From Rhizobium sp. AQ_MP (lineage in GTDB: Bacteria > Pseudomonadota > Alphaproteobacteria > Rhizobiales > Rhizobiaceae), in contig NZ_JACJVI010000021.1 in NCBI RefSeq assembly GCF_014237835.1, positions 1 to 64,000 of the forward strand: a DNA stretch of 64,000 nt, read 5' to 3'. Both the position numbers and the translations under genes were made by a program. The notes under the pieces were generated by a model. The model did no database searches. It was not told the DNA's origin and was given only the letters and a program-made list of their open reading frames with translations. This document shows positions 16,755 to 25,415 of this stretch, in pieces. Position 1 is the first letter of the stretch. Each line of letters starts with the position of its first letter.

Positions 16755-17787
16755 ACAGACGCTCAGGACCGTTTCCGACCTCGTGTCCGAGGGGCTCGTC
16801 GCCAGCGATCGGGCAACCGGCCTTGGGACGGTTGCCGAGCGCTACGCGATCGCGCTGACGCCCACGGTCCGGGCCCTGATTGATGCTAACGATCCGGCAG
16901 ATCCGATCGCCGCGCAGTATGTGCCTGACGCCGCCGAATTGATCGAGCATCCCGCGGAACGACCGGATCCGATCGGGGACCATCCCCACTCGCCGGTCGA
17001 GGGTATCGTCCACCGCTATCCGGACCGCGTGCTGCTGAAGCTCGTTCATGTCTGCCCGGTCTATTGCCGCTTCTGCTTCCGCCGCGAAATGGTCGGCCCG
17101 CAGGGCGACGGCAATCTCGGCGCTGAGGCCCTGCAAAAGGCGCTCGACTACATCGCCTCGGACACGCGCATCTGGGAAGTCATCCTGACCGGCGGCGATC
17201 CGCTGATCCTGTCTGCTCGACGGCTGCGCGATGTGGCCGAGAAGCTGGCAACCATGGACCACGTCAAGGTCTTGAGGATCCATAGCCGCGTGCCCGTCGT
17301 CGATCCAGAGCGGATCACGGGCGAGCTGGTCGAAGCACTGGTATCCAGTGGCAAAAGCGTGATCCTGGCCTTGCATGCCAACCACCCCCGCGAGATGACG
17401 CCGGAAGCGCGGGCGGCCTGCCGGCGGCTGATCGCCGGCGGTGTGCAGATGGTCAGCCAGAGCGTGCTCCTGAAAGGAGTGAACGATAACGCAGAGACCC
17501 TGACATCGCTGATGCGGGCCTTCGTCGAAACGGGCATCAAGCCCTATTATCTGCACCACCCGGACATGGCGCCCGGCACCGGCCATTTCCGCCTGTCGAT
17601 CGCCGAGGGTCAGGCCCTGATGCGCGAACTGCGTTCACGGATCTCCGGCGTCTGCATCCCCCACTACATCCTCGACCTGCCAGGCGGCCACGGCAAGGTG
17701 GCACTCGGCGAGGACGCGGTCCGTGATCTGGGCGATGGACGCTACGCCGTCCGCGATCGTCTCGGCGTAGAACATCTCTATCCCTGA
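16732..17787 (+). CDS. epmB: EF-P lysine 2,3-aminomutase (radical SAM)
   Basis: 351 residues if translation begins at the TTG at 16732; a second TTG at 16747 is equally possible, and either overlaps the epmA stop, suggesting coupled translation. It converts L-alpha-lysine to (R)-beta-lysine, the substrate of EpmA. The radical-SAM cluster is Cys108-x3-Cys112-x2-Cys115 (VHVCPVYCRFCFRR), followed by the SAM GGDP motif (VILTGGDPLIL) and the C-terminal segment PYYLHHPDMAPGTGHFR near the PLP/substrate site. It is shorter than clostridial lysine 2,3-aminomutases, as expected for EpmB. Confidence 0.94.
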   Translation: MRRPILAEQTLRTVSDLVSEGLVASDRATGLGTVAERYAIALTPTVRALIDANDPADPIAAQYVPDAAELIEHPAERPDPIGDHPHSPVEGIVHRYPDRVLLKLVHVCPVYCRFCFRREMVGPQGDGNLGAEALQKALDYIASDTRIWEVILTGGDPLILSARRLRDVAEKLATMDHVKVLRIHSRVPVVDPERITGELVEALVSSGKSVILALHANHPREMTPEARAACRRLIAGGVQMVSQSVLLKGVNDNAETLTSLMRAFVETGIKPYYLHHPDMAPGTGHFRLSIAEGQALMRELRSRISGVCIPHYILDLPGGHGKVALGEDAVRDLGDGRYAVRDRLGVEHLYP

Positions 17788-17902
17788 AACGCCAACTGCC
17801 TGCCCCAGTTGAGCAATCCTGCGAGGCGTTTTCCGCCTGTTAAGCTTTCCTGCACACCATGGCGCGAATCGAGGCACGGCATCAGCGGCGGGGTGAAAAA
17901 TC

Positions 17903-19597
17903 GTGGCGGTAAACTCGGCTTACGATCTGAATGATCGGGGAATGTTTTCAAGGCTCCTCGCATCTCCGGTGGCATGGCTCTGGATAGCGGTTGCGGGCCT
18001 GTCGATTCTTCTCGTCTTGCCCCTGGCAGTGCCGATCGGCCCGATGTACTGGGACACCTACATCTATCTCGATGCCGCCCAGCGGATTCGGATGGGCCAG
18101 ATCCCCAGCCTTGATTTCTCAACGCCGGTGGGAGCCCTGGGCTACTATCTTTTCGTCTGGGGACTGGAGCTCTTTCCGAAAGCCCAACCTCTGCTGCTGG
18201 TGCAATGGTCGCAACTGGCCGTAACGGCGCCCCTGATGACGCTCGTGCTGCTCGACGCGGCGAGGACGAGCCGCGCGACATCCTTTGCACTGCTCATCCC
18301 GTTTCTTGTCTTCGCCACCTTCCCAGCCAATGCACAGTTCTTCCATTCCTATCCCGGACTTGATGGATTTGGCATCTACAACCGCCAGACCTCGCTTCTT
18401 CTCTATGTGCTGACATCAGGTCTCGTCTTCATGCGCGGCGGCCCGCGCTTCGCGCTCTTTTGCGCAATTGCGATGCTGGCTCTGTTTCTGACCAAGATCA
18501 CGGGTTTCCTTGTCGGCGGACTGATCGGGCTCGGAGCCTTGCTGGCTGGGCGTATATCGATCGGCAACCTCGCGCTTGCCGCCATCGCCTTCCTGCTTCC
18601 ATTGGTAGCCATAGAGCTTGGGACGGGGATGATATCCGCCTACATCAAGGACATTCTCGCTCTGATCGCCATGAATCAGGATGCCTTGCTGCCCCGCTTT
18701 CTGACGGTTGCATCGGGCAAGCTCGACGTGTTGATGCCGGCCGGCCTTCTTCTCCTGCTCATGGTCTGGGCCGATCTGAATTATGCATCAGAGCCGAGAC
18801 GGTTCTTCGACCGCTCCTTCTGGTGGTTCGGCATCTCCCTGCTCGGCGGCACCATTCTTGAGACCCAGAACACAGGCAGTCAGGAATTCATTTTCATCTG
18901 GCCCGTTCTGCTGATGGCATACCAGAGGCTGCCTGCTGTCATCGACCGCACGAAGATCGCCTTTCTCGTACTCGCGGCCTTCTGCACCATACCGACGATG
19001 AGCAAGGTTGCGCACAAGACGCTACGTTCGGTCGCCGTGGCGCCGACCTATGTCGAACCCGACACCCCGCTGCTGCGTAACATGCAACAGGTATCGACCA
19101 GACCGGATGTCATGGAGCGCGCCATGATGCTGGAGCAGCATTATGCCACGCAGGGAGCGGCCTATATCGACCTCGCGAACCAGGGACAGTTGCCGAGCTG
19201 GCAGCTCTACAGCGAGCTGGATTATCAGGTTTACTGGGTGATTTCCGCAGACATCCTGGCGAAGGCATTGCTGAAATTTGAAGCCGACAATCAGATCCGG
19301 CTTGAAACGCTGATGACCCTCGACTTTGTAAACCCCTTCCCCTGGATTCTCGATCGCGACGCCACACGCAAGATCCAGATCGGAGCCGATCCCTTCCGGA
19401 CAGTCCGGCAAGTCGCCCCCGAGGCGCTTGAAGCCGTTCGCGCCACGGATGGGGTATTGCGTCCGAAATGCCCGATAACAACGGGGCGCCGAGCGCTTGA
19501 AGAGCGCTATGGGGATGCGCTGTCAGGCAGGCAGGTGATCGCGATAGACCCTTGCTGGGACCTTTTGCTAAGGCCGGGTCTCATGAAGGCGTCATGA
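17903..19597 (+). CDS. Polytopic membrane protein, probable GT-C-type glycosyltransferase
   Basis: 564 residues from a GTG; an ATG 13 codons on is also possible. About ten to eleven hydrophobic segments occupy residues ~20-370, followed by a ~190-residue soluble C-terminal domain. The first extracytoplasmic loop reads YWDTYIYLDAAQRIRMGQIP then DFSTPVGALGYYLF, the acidic loop-plus-P-x-G pattern typical of GT-C enzymes that use polyprenyl-phosphate sugars. No named family is recognised with certainty. It converges on the five-gene module at 19.6-25.4 kb, whose products look able to make a polyprenyl-phosphate furanose, so it is a plausible transferase for that donor. Function is inferred. Confidence 0.7.
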   Translation: MAVNSAYDLNDRGMFSRLLASPVAWLWIAVAGLSILLVLPLAVPIGPMYWDTYIYLDAAQRIRMGQIPSLDFSTPVGALGYYLFVWGLELFPKAQPLLLVQWSQLAVTAPLMTLVLLDAARTSRATSFALLIPFLVFATFPANAQFFHSYPGLDGFGIYNRQTSLLLYVLTSGLVFMRGGPRFALFCAIAMLALFLTKITGFLVGGLIGLGALLAGRISIGNLALAAIAFLLPLVAIELGTGMISAYIKDILALIAMNQDALLPRFLTVASGKLDVLMPAGLLLLLMVWADLNYASEPRRFFDRSFWWFGISLLGGTILETQNTGSQEFIFIWPVLLMAYQRLPAVIDRTKIAFLVLAAFCTIPTMSKVAHKTLRSVAVAPTYVEPDTPLLRNMQQVSTRPDVMERAMMLEQHYATQGAAYIDLANQGQLPSWQLYSELDYQVYWVISADILAKALLKFEADNQIRLETLMTLDFVNPFPWILDRDATRKIQIGADPFRTVRQVAPEALEAVRATDGVLRPKCPITTGRRALEERYGDALSGRQVIAIDPCWDLLLRPGLMKAS

Positions 19598-19601
19598 AGA
19601 A

Positions 19602-19622
19602 GGCCGGGTCACAAACCCGGCC
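19602..19622. terminator. Convergent hairpin between the GT-C gene and the aminotransferase operon
   Basis: GGCCGGGT-5 bases-ACCCGGCC, an 8-bp GC stem in the 55-bp convergent gap. AGGCCGGGTC also occurs as an earlier direct copy at 19571. A short T-rich stretch (CTAAGTCTTTC) follows on the plus strand, so termination is plausible mainly in that direction. Confidence 0.6.
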
Positions 19623-19652
19623 TCTAAGTCTTTCAAGCGCTGCAGGTCTCCG

Positions 19653-21116
19653 TCACTTCACCTGTGCGGTGACGAAATCCTTCACGATCTTGATGATGCC
19701 GCGCGACATGACCTCGTCCAGCGCCGCGATGAACTGGTCGACATGCTCGCGTTCGCAGATCAGCGGCGGCTCGAGCCGGATGACGTTGCGGTTATACTCG
19801 GTGAAGGCGACGAGAACGCCGTGATCGCGTAGCAGATGGCTGCCGATGAAGCCCGGCAGCGAGCCCTTGAGCTTGTCGTCGAGCATCGCGATCACAGGGC
19901 GGAGCACCAGCGGCATCGTCTGCGAGAAGTCGTGGAACTCAAGGCCAACCATCATGCCCTGACCGCGGACTTCCTTGATCAGGCTCGGATAGCGCGCCTG
20001 CAGGAGACGGAGCTGGTCGAGCAGGTAGTCGCCGACCTCGGCAGTGCGGTCGATCAGGCCTTCGTCATAGAGCACGTTGAGCGCTTCGATCGAAGTGACG
20101 CATGCCTCGCCGATGCCGCCAAAGGTCGCCATGGCATGGATCATCGCCGTCTTCGGCGTACCATAAGCCTTCATATAGACCTCGCGCCGCGCGATCATCG
20201 CCGCCATCGCGGTTTTGCCACCGCCGAGTGACTTGGCGAGCGCGGTCACGTCAGGGACGACGCCGTAATGCTCGAACGCATAGAACTTGCCGGTCCGGCC
20301 GAGACCGCACTGGACTTCGTCGGCAACCCAGAGCACGCCATACTGGTCGCAGAGTTGGCGCAACTTCTGCCAGAAGGCAGCATCGGCCTGAATGATGCCG
20401 CCACCGCCCTGGACGGTTTCAAGCACGATGACACCGATTTCCGGATCGCTGCGGAAGGCGTTCTCGATCGCTTCGATATCGCCGAACGGCACGCGAACCG
20501 TGTTGTCGACCAGCTTGAACTGACCGCGATAGAGTGAACCGTCGGTGATCGACAGCACGCCCTTGGTCTTGCCGTGGAAGGAGTTTTCGGCATAGACGAC
20601 CTTCGGCTTCTGCGGACCGGCCGCCCGCTCGGCGACCTTGATCGCAGCCTCCATGGCTTCCGAACCCGACGAGCCAAGGAAAACCATGTCGAGATCACCG
20701 GGCGAGCAGGCTGCCAGATTGTGAGCCAATGCCGTCGCATATTGCGACATGAAGGCGATTGCGATCTCGTGCCGCTTCTCATCCTGGAAGGTCTTGCGCG
20801 CCTCGATGATGCGCGGGTGATTGTGCCCGAAGGCCAGCGACCCGAAGCCACCGAAGAAGTCGAGGATCTTCCGGCCGTTCTGGTCGTAGTAATACATGCC
20901 CTCGGCACGCTCGACCTTCACCTTGTGGAAGCCGAGCAGCTTCATGAAATGCAGCTGGCCTGGATTGAGGTGCTGCGTGAAGAGATCGGTCATCTGCGGC
21001 AGGTCAAGCGCCTTGGCCTGATCGACCGACAGAAGCTTCGGCTTTTCGGTCTTGGCGCGCGGCGCCTTTACCGCATCGAGGGTCGGCTGTTCGTTCAGTC
21101 TGACTGCAGTATTCAT
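19653..21116 (-). CDS. Class III PLP-dependent aminotransferase
   Basis: 487 residues from the ATG at 21116. Fold-type I hallmarks: FLGSSGSEAMEAAIKVAERA (phosphate site), ENSFHGKTKGVLSITDG, WVADEVQCGLGRTG with the PLP Asp, and Schiff-base Lys in ALAKSLGGGKTAMAAMIARR. It is longer than ornithine or acetylornithine aminotransferases by an N-terminal extension of ~50 residues, resembling putrescine/ornithine-type enzymes. It is last of a five-gene operon with a UbiA prenyltransferase, a DprE1-like oxidase and an SDR, 10 bases behind the SDR. The context suggests it could aminate a sugar or nucleotide-linked keto intermediate, but the sequence itself gives no sugar-specific signature. Confidence 0.85.
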   Translation of the reverse strand: MNTAVRLNEQPTLDAVKAPRAKTEKPKLLSVDQAKALDLPQMTDLFTQHLNPGQLHFMKLLGFHKVKVERAEGMYYYDQNGRKILDFFGGFGSLAFGHNHPRIIEARKTFQDEKRHEIAIAFMSQYATALAHNLAACSPGDLDMVFLGSSGSEAMEAAIKVAERAAGPQKPKVVYAENSFHGKTKGVLSITDGSLYRGQFKLVDNTVRVPFGDIEAIENAFRSDPEIGVIVLETVQGGGGIIQADAAFWQKLRQLCDQYGVLWVADEVQCGLGRTGKFYAFEHYGVVPDVTALAKSLGGGKTAMAAMIARREVYMKAYGTPKTAMIHAMATFGGIGEACVTSIEALNVLYDEGLIDRTAEVGDYLLDQLRLLQARYPSLIKEVRGQGMMVGLEFHDFSQTMPLVLRPVIAMLDDKLKGSLPGFIGSHLLRDHGVLVAFTEYNRNVIRLEPPLICEREHVDQFIAALDEVMSRGIIKIVKDFVTAQVK

Positions 21117-21126
21117 CACTGTCTCC

Positions 21127-22137
21127 TCACGCAGCCTTCGATGCTGCGGCATGGGGTTCAAGACGGCCGTCGAGCGACTTCCGGTATTCTGTATAGGCGG
21201 CGATCAGCATGTCCTCATCGCGATACTGCGGCACCCAGCCGAGCTCGCGTTCGCCCTTGGACACGTCGAGAATGCACATCTCGTCGGCGATCAGATATTG
21301 CTCCGGGTCCATCAGCGGCATGTTGAGAAGGTCGAGGAAATCGAGCGTGCGCTTGACCGCCCAGGCGGGTGTCGGAACCAGGATCGACTTCGAGCCCGCA
21401 TGCTTGACCAGATCGCCGAGCAACTTCTTCACCGGCGGCGGGTTGAGCGATCCGAGATTATAGACCTCGTTCGGCACGCCGGCCTTGTAGGCCGCATGCG
21501 CCGCCGAGGCGCAATCGAACACCGAGATGAACTGGTATGGGTTCTTGCCCGAACCGATCATCGGCACCGGCAGGTTGTTGTCGATCAGCTTGAAGAGCTT
21601 GGCGAGAATGCCGAGACGACCCGGACCGATGATCAGGCGTGGACGAAACAGGCTGATATTCATGCCGCGCTGGCGCCAGTCCGCCGCAAGCTCCTCGGTC
21701 TTCAGCTTGGAGAGGCCGTATTCCCCGAGTGGCTTGCACGGATGATCCTCAGTCTGGGGCCAGGTGTAGGTGTGGCCATAGACCATGTCGGTGGTGAAAT
21801 GGACGAGAGACTTCGCGCCGGCTGCATCCATCGCCTTGATGATGTTCTCGGTACCGTAATAGTTCACCGGGAAGAAGAAGTCGTGCCGCTTGGCGCGGAC
21901 CTGGATCGGCGACAGCATCTTGGCGGACAGGTTATAGACCATGTCATCAGCCTTGATGCCGAGACTGCGGATCGATTCCGGATCGGTGACATCGGTGTTG
22001 ATGAAACGCGCGTCGCGATAATGCGGCAGGTCACTGCGGACGATATCGGCGACCACGACCTCGTGACCGTCGGCAAGCAGTCTGGGTGCCAGGTAGCGTC
22101 CGACGAACCCGTCTCCACCGAAGATGATGTGTCTCAT
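21127..22137 (-). CDS. NAD(P)-dependent epimerase/dehydratase (extended SDR)
   Basis: 336 residues. Rossmann start MRHIIFGGDGFVGRYLAPRL with a GxxGxxG-type pattern (GGDGFVG), an acidic residue at the end of beta-2 (VVADI), the Ser/Thr region FTTDMVYG and the catalytic YxxxK in YGLSK. Extended SDRs of this type act on nucleotide- or lipid-linked sugars. In the actinobacterial arabinose pathway an SDR (DprE2) reduces the keto sugar produced by DprE1; here an extended SDR occupies the analogous place next to a DprE1-like oxidase. Whether it does that reaction or a 4-epimerisation cannot be told. Confidence 0.85.
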   Translation of the reverse strand: MRHIIFGGDGFVGRYLAPRLLADGHEVVVADIVRSDLPHYRDARFINTDVTDPESIRSLGIKADDMVYNLSAKMLSPIQVRAKRHDFFFPVNYYGTENIIKAMDAAGAKSLVHFTTDMVYGHTYTWPQTEDHPCKPLGEYGLSKLKTEELAADWRQRGMNISLFRPRLIIGPGRLGILAKLFKLIDNNLPVPMIGSGKNPYQFISVFDCASAAHAAYKAGVPNEVYNLGSLNPPPVKKLLGDLVKHAGSKSILVPTPAWAVKRTLDFLDLLNMPLMDPEQYLIADEMCILDVSKGERELGWVPQYRDEDMLIAAYTEYRKSLDGRLEPHAAASKAA

Positions 22138-22190
22138 GGTTTAAACCCCTGTTTATTCTTGATCTTTGGTTTGTTGGATGTGAACGTAGC

Positions 22191-22613
22191 TCAGGTCTCG
22201 GCCGACTTGGCGACAGCGCCCTGTTCCGCAGTCCTGCTTTCGGAATGGCCGCCCTGCGCGATCAGGATCGTGCCGACGCAGATGAAGGCGATACCGGCGA
22301 TCTTCAAAGTGCCGAGTTCCTCCTTAAAGAGGAGCCAGGCACAGAGCGCGACGGCGACATAGGCGAGGCTGAGGAAGGGATAGGCAAAGGAGAGGTCTAC
22401 CTTCGACAGCACGTAAAGGTGCGAAGCCATCGACACCACGAACATGGCAAGACCGAAAAAGACCCACGGATTGAAGAGGATCTGGAAGATCCGCTGGATC
22501 ATGGTATCGGCCGAGAAGCTGATCGGCCCCAGCGAGATCATGCCGTACTTCAGCATCAGCTGTGCGGCGGCATTGGTCATCACCGTGAACAGGATGAAGG
22601 GTAGATATTTCAT
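22191..22613 (-). CDS. Small EamA/SMR-like membrane transporter
   Basis: 140 residues from the ATG at 22613; an upstream ATG at 22721 adds a hydrophilic stretch that overlaps the preceding gene and is unlikely. Four hydrophobic helices at ~2-20, ~45-65, ~70-90 and ~98-118 match the four-helix drug/metabolite transporter fold, similar in size to ArnE/ArnF, which flip undecaprenyl-phosphate-aminoarabinose. In a module with a polyprenyl-phosphate sugar synthase and oxidase, a lipid-sugar flippase role is a reasonable inference. A charged tail (ESRTAEQG) ends the protein. Confidence 0.8.
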   Translation of the reverse strand: MKYLPFILFTVMTNAAAQLMLKYGMISLGPISFSADTMIQRIFQILFNPWVFFGLAMFVVSMASHLYVLSKVDLSFAYPFLSLAYVAVALCAWLLFKEELGTLKIAGIAFICVGTILIAQGGHSESRTAEQGAVAKSAET

Positions 22614-22647
22614 GATGTCCTCTCGTCGGATGGCATGTCCGGTCTCG

Positions 22648-23976
22648 TCATGAGTGCGGTGGAGTGAGTGCTGCACGGCGCCAGAAGTTCGACAGGAACC
22701 CGGGATCGCGCCTTGCCTCAAGTTCGGTCCAGCTGGGAAAGCCGGCCTGGAAGATAGCCGCGCTCATCCGCTGATCTTTGTAGGGATTGACGCGACCGCC
22801 CGCCTCGATCGTCAGGCGATCGAGCCTCTCAAGGAGCGCAAGCGTCGGCGCTCCGCGATTGGGAAAATCCATGGTCAGCGTATAGCCCGGCTTGGGGAAC
22901 GACAGGATACCCGGCGACGCGACCTCACCGAAGCGCTTGAGCACGGTCAGGAAGGACGCGTGAGCAGCGTCGCGGCTCGCCTGCAGCAACAGCGGAATGG
23001 TCTGACGCGCCGTCTCGAACGGAATGACACTCTGGTGCTGGAAGAGACCGCGTGGACCATAGAGGCGGTTCCAGTGTGCCACCCCGTCAAGCGGATAGAA
23101 AAAGCTTCCGTAGCCTGTCTGATGCAGGTCGCGCTTCCGGCTCTTCGCGGCGAAGTAGGCCGCATTGAAAGCCGAAAGGCTAACGCGATTCAGAGCCGAG
23201 AACGGCAGATCGAAGGGGACCGACAGACGTGTCGCCTGTTTCTCGGCCCGGCGATTGCCATTGTGGGCATGGTTGCCGGTGATCAGCAGGCCCCGACCAG
23301 ACGAACGCCCGGTAGCCAGCTGATCGACCCACGCCACGGCATATTCGTTGGCCTGGTCGGCGTCTTCAGCCTGATCGAAGTAGTCCTCCAGATTAGCGAA
23401 GGGCACGATCTGTTCGTCGATATCGAGCGAGGGCACGCGCATCAACTGGAGCCTTGCCCGGGTGATGATACCGGTCAGTCCCATGCCGCCGATGGTAGCC
23501 GCGAACATTTCGGGATTGCTGGTGAGCGAACAATTCAGGCTCTCGCCATTCGAACGAAGCAGCTCGAAGCTGGTGACGTGGCACCCGAAGGTGCCGCGCA
23601 GATGATGGTTCTTGCCATGCACGTCATTGGCGATTGCACCACCCAGCGTGACATACCGGGTACCAGGGGTCACCGGCAGGAAGAAGCCATGCGGTGCAAC
23701 CAGAGCAATGATATCCTCAAGCGTCACTCCGGCGGCAGCATCAAGAAGACCGCTTTCGGCATCAAGCGACATGTCGGCAGAGGGGGCACGTATAGGCACA
23801 AGTGCACCGCAATCATTATGGCAGCTGTCTCCATAGGACCGGCCATTGCCAAACGGCAGGACAGTCACGCCACTGGCATCGGTCGTGCCTCGCAGTCTTG
23901 CGACGGCATCGCTCATCGGCAGCGCCGTGCGCTGTCGTCGGTCGATCCGTCCGAAGCTGTCATAAGCGCCGAGCAT
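22648..23976 (-). CDS. DprE1-like FAD-dependent oxidase (decaprenylphosphoryl-ribose 2-oxidase family)
   Basis: 442 residues from the ATG at 23976; that ATG shares one base with the stop of the upstream prenyltransferase gene (TGATG). Vanillyl-alcohol-oxidase-type FAD domain: PFGNGRSYGDSCHNDCG (residues 41-57), TPGTRYVTLGGAIANDVHGK (103-122) with the DprE1 signature HGKNHH at 120-125, then a substrate domain and a C-terminal GGRVNPYKDQRMSA block with the conserved Lys. Mycobacterial DprE1 oxidises the 2'-hydroxyl of decaprenylphosphoryl-ribose on the way to the arabinose donor. The reaction here is inferred from these signatures and the neighbouring UbiA gene. Confidence 0.87.
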   Translation of the reverse strand: MLGAYDSFGRIDRRQRTALPMSDAVARLRGTTDASGVTVLPFGNGRSYGDSCHNDCGALVPIRAPSADMSLDAESGLLDAAAGVTLEDIIALVAPHGFFLPVTPGTRYVTLGGAIANDVHGKNHHLRGTFGCHVTSFELLRSNGESLNCSLTSNPEMFAATIGGMGLTGIITRARLQLMRVPSLDIDEQIVPFANLEDYFDQAEDADQANEYAVAWVDQLATGRSSGRGLLITGNHAHNGNRRAEKQATRLSVPFDLPFSALNRVSLSAFNAAYFAAKSRKRDLHQTGYGSFFYPLDGVAHWNRLYGPRGLFQHQSVIPFETARQTIPLLLQASRDAAHASFLTVLKRFGEVASPGILSFPKPGYTLTMDFPNRGAPTLALLERLDRLTIEAGGRVNPYKDQRMSAAIFQAGFPSWTELEARRDPGFLSNFWRRAALTPPHS

Positions 23977-25415
23977 CAGACCATCCCGGCAACGATGAGG
24001 AGTGCAGCGCCAAGCGCGATAAAGATCTGGCTGCGCCAATCCGAAGCGATGAATACGACAGGGTCGTCATTCATTTCACGGCGATGGGCAAGCACCCAGA
24101 CGCGCATGTTGATGTAGAGCACGATTGGCACCAGCGGCCAGATCAACCAGGGTTCCGAGTAGAGCGTGCCCACGGCATCGCTGTTGATGTAAAGCGCCAG
24201 AACCAGCACCGCCGTGAAGCCGGAAGATACCCCGCTCTGACCGACGATCCCGATATCCTCGGGCCGATATCCGCGGCCGGCGATCCGTGCCTGCTCCGGG
24301 GCTCCGGAACTCTGCAGTTCGACATAGCGCTTCAGGAACGCGAGCGAGAGGAAGAAGAACAAGGCAAAGGCCATCAGCCAGAAGGACATCGGGATGTCAG
24401 CCGCCAGCTTGCCGCCAAGCAGGCGCAGTGTGTAGAGCCCCGCGAGGCAGATGACGTCGAGCAGCAGCATCCGCTTGATCGCCAGCGAATAAGCCGTGGT
24501 GGTGACGATATAAACTGCGATAATCGCGGCAAACATCGGCGGCAGGAAGAAGCAGATCGCAGCAGCAATCGCCAGAAGAGCCGCAGAACACAGGAGGCCA
24601 AAGGGGATGGACAGCGCACCACTGGCAAAGGGCCGATGCTTTTTGCGTGGGTGGACACGGTCCAGTGGCAGGTCGATGATGTCGTTTATGATGTAAATGG
24701 CCGAGGCTGACGCCGAAAAGGCGATGAAGGCCAACGTCGCGGAGAACATCGTTTCTGCGATCAGAAAATCATGGGCGAGCACCACAGGCGCGAAGACCAG
24801 CAAGTTCTTGAGCCACTGATGGACCCGCAACATCTTCACATAGGTCTTGAAGTTCTGACGGGGCGCGTCGAAACGCATCGTGTCATGCGCCTGCTGATAG
24901 CGGGACGTCGCCCTGTCAGGCGCCACGACGATTGCATTGCGGGCCTGATCGAAGATCGCAAGGTCAGCGCGATCATTGCCGGCGTAGTCGAAGCCATATT
25001 CACCATAGGCCTCCACGAGCGCGGCAGCCTTCGCTTTGCTGGCGAGATTGGTCCCTTCGCTGGTGGCGAACACCCTCGAGAATATACCGAGATGCGCGGC
25101 AACGGCATGCGCCAGGGGCTCAGCAGCAGCTGTCGCCAGGACAAGGGTTCGACCCGAAGCATGCTCCGCCTGCAGATAACCAAGAAAATCCTGACGATAG
25201 GGCAGACGGGAGGCATCGAACGCAACACGTCTGGCAAGCTCGAGCTTCAGTCTCGCTTTGCCTCCCAGCGCCCAGAACGGTAGGAGGAACACGATCAGCG
25301 GATTTGACTTCAATGCGAGGAAGATCGTCTCCCACAACAGGTCTGTCGCAATCAGCGTTCCGTCGAGATCGACCGCAAGTGGTAGATCCAGGCTCTTTTG
25401 TAATCTGGCGTCCAT
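23976..25415 (-). CDS. HAD phosphatase-UbiA prenyltransferase fusion (5-phosphoribosyl polyprenyl-phosphate synthase-like)
   Basis: 479 residues with two domains. Residues ~10-180 form a HAD-type hydrolase (VDLDGTL with nucleophile Asp16 and Asp18; GNDRADLAIF as the metal motif). Residues ~190-479 are a nine-helix UbiA domain with NDIIDLPLD (244-252) and RKKHRPFASG (257-266). The NDxxDxxxD plus HP-K-x-RP pattern is that of DPPR synthases (mycobacterial Rv3806c), which move phosphoribose from PRPP to a polyprenyl phosphate, rather than of quinone UbiA. The fused phosphatase would remove the 5-phosphate, giving polyprenyl-P-ribose, the substrate of the DprE1-like enzyme encoded next. It is first in a five-gene operon. 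Confidence 0.86.
   Translation of the reverse strand: MDARLQKSLDLPLAVDLDGTLIATDLLWETIFLALKSNPLIVFLLPFWALGGKARLKLELARRVAFDASRLPYRQDFLGYLQAEHASGRTLVLATAAAEPLAHAVAAHLGIFSRVFATSEGTNLASKAKAAALVEAYGEYGFDYAGNDRADLAIFDQARNAIVVAPDRATSRYQQAHDTMRFDAPRQNFKTYVKMLRVHQWLKNLLVFAPVVLAHDFLIAETMFSATLAFIAFSASASAIYIINDIIDLPLDRVHPRKKHRPFASGALSIPFGLLCSAALLAIAAAICFFLPPMFAAIIAVYIVTTTAYSLAIKRMLLLDVICLAGLYTLRLLGGKLAADIPMSFWLMAFALFFFLSLAFLKRYVELQSSGAPEQARIAGRGYRPEDIGIVGQSGVSSGFTAVLVLALYINSDAVGTLYSEPWLIWPLVPIVLYINMRVWVLAHRREMNDDPVVFIASDWRSQIFIALGAALLIVAGMV

Noticed and set aside
21052..22362. 436-codon plus-strand ORF antisense to the SDR gene
   Set aside because: Arg/Asp/Val-rich shadow; the opposite strand shows the Rossmann and YxxxK motifs.
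22654..24117. 487-codon plus-strand ORF antisense to the DprE1-like gene
   Set aside because: Shadow of a recognisable FAD enzyme; no motifs of its own.
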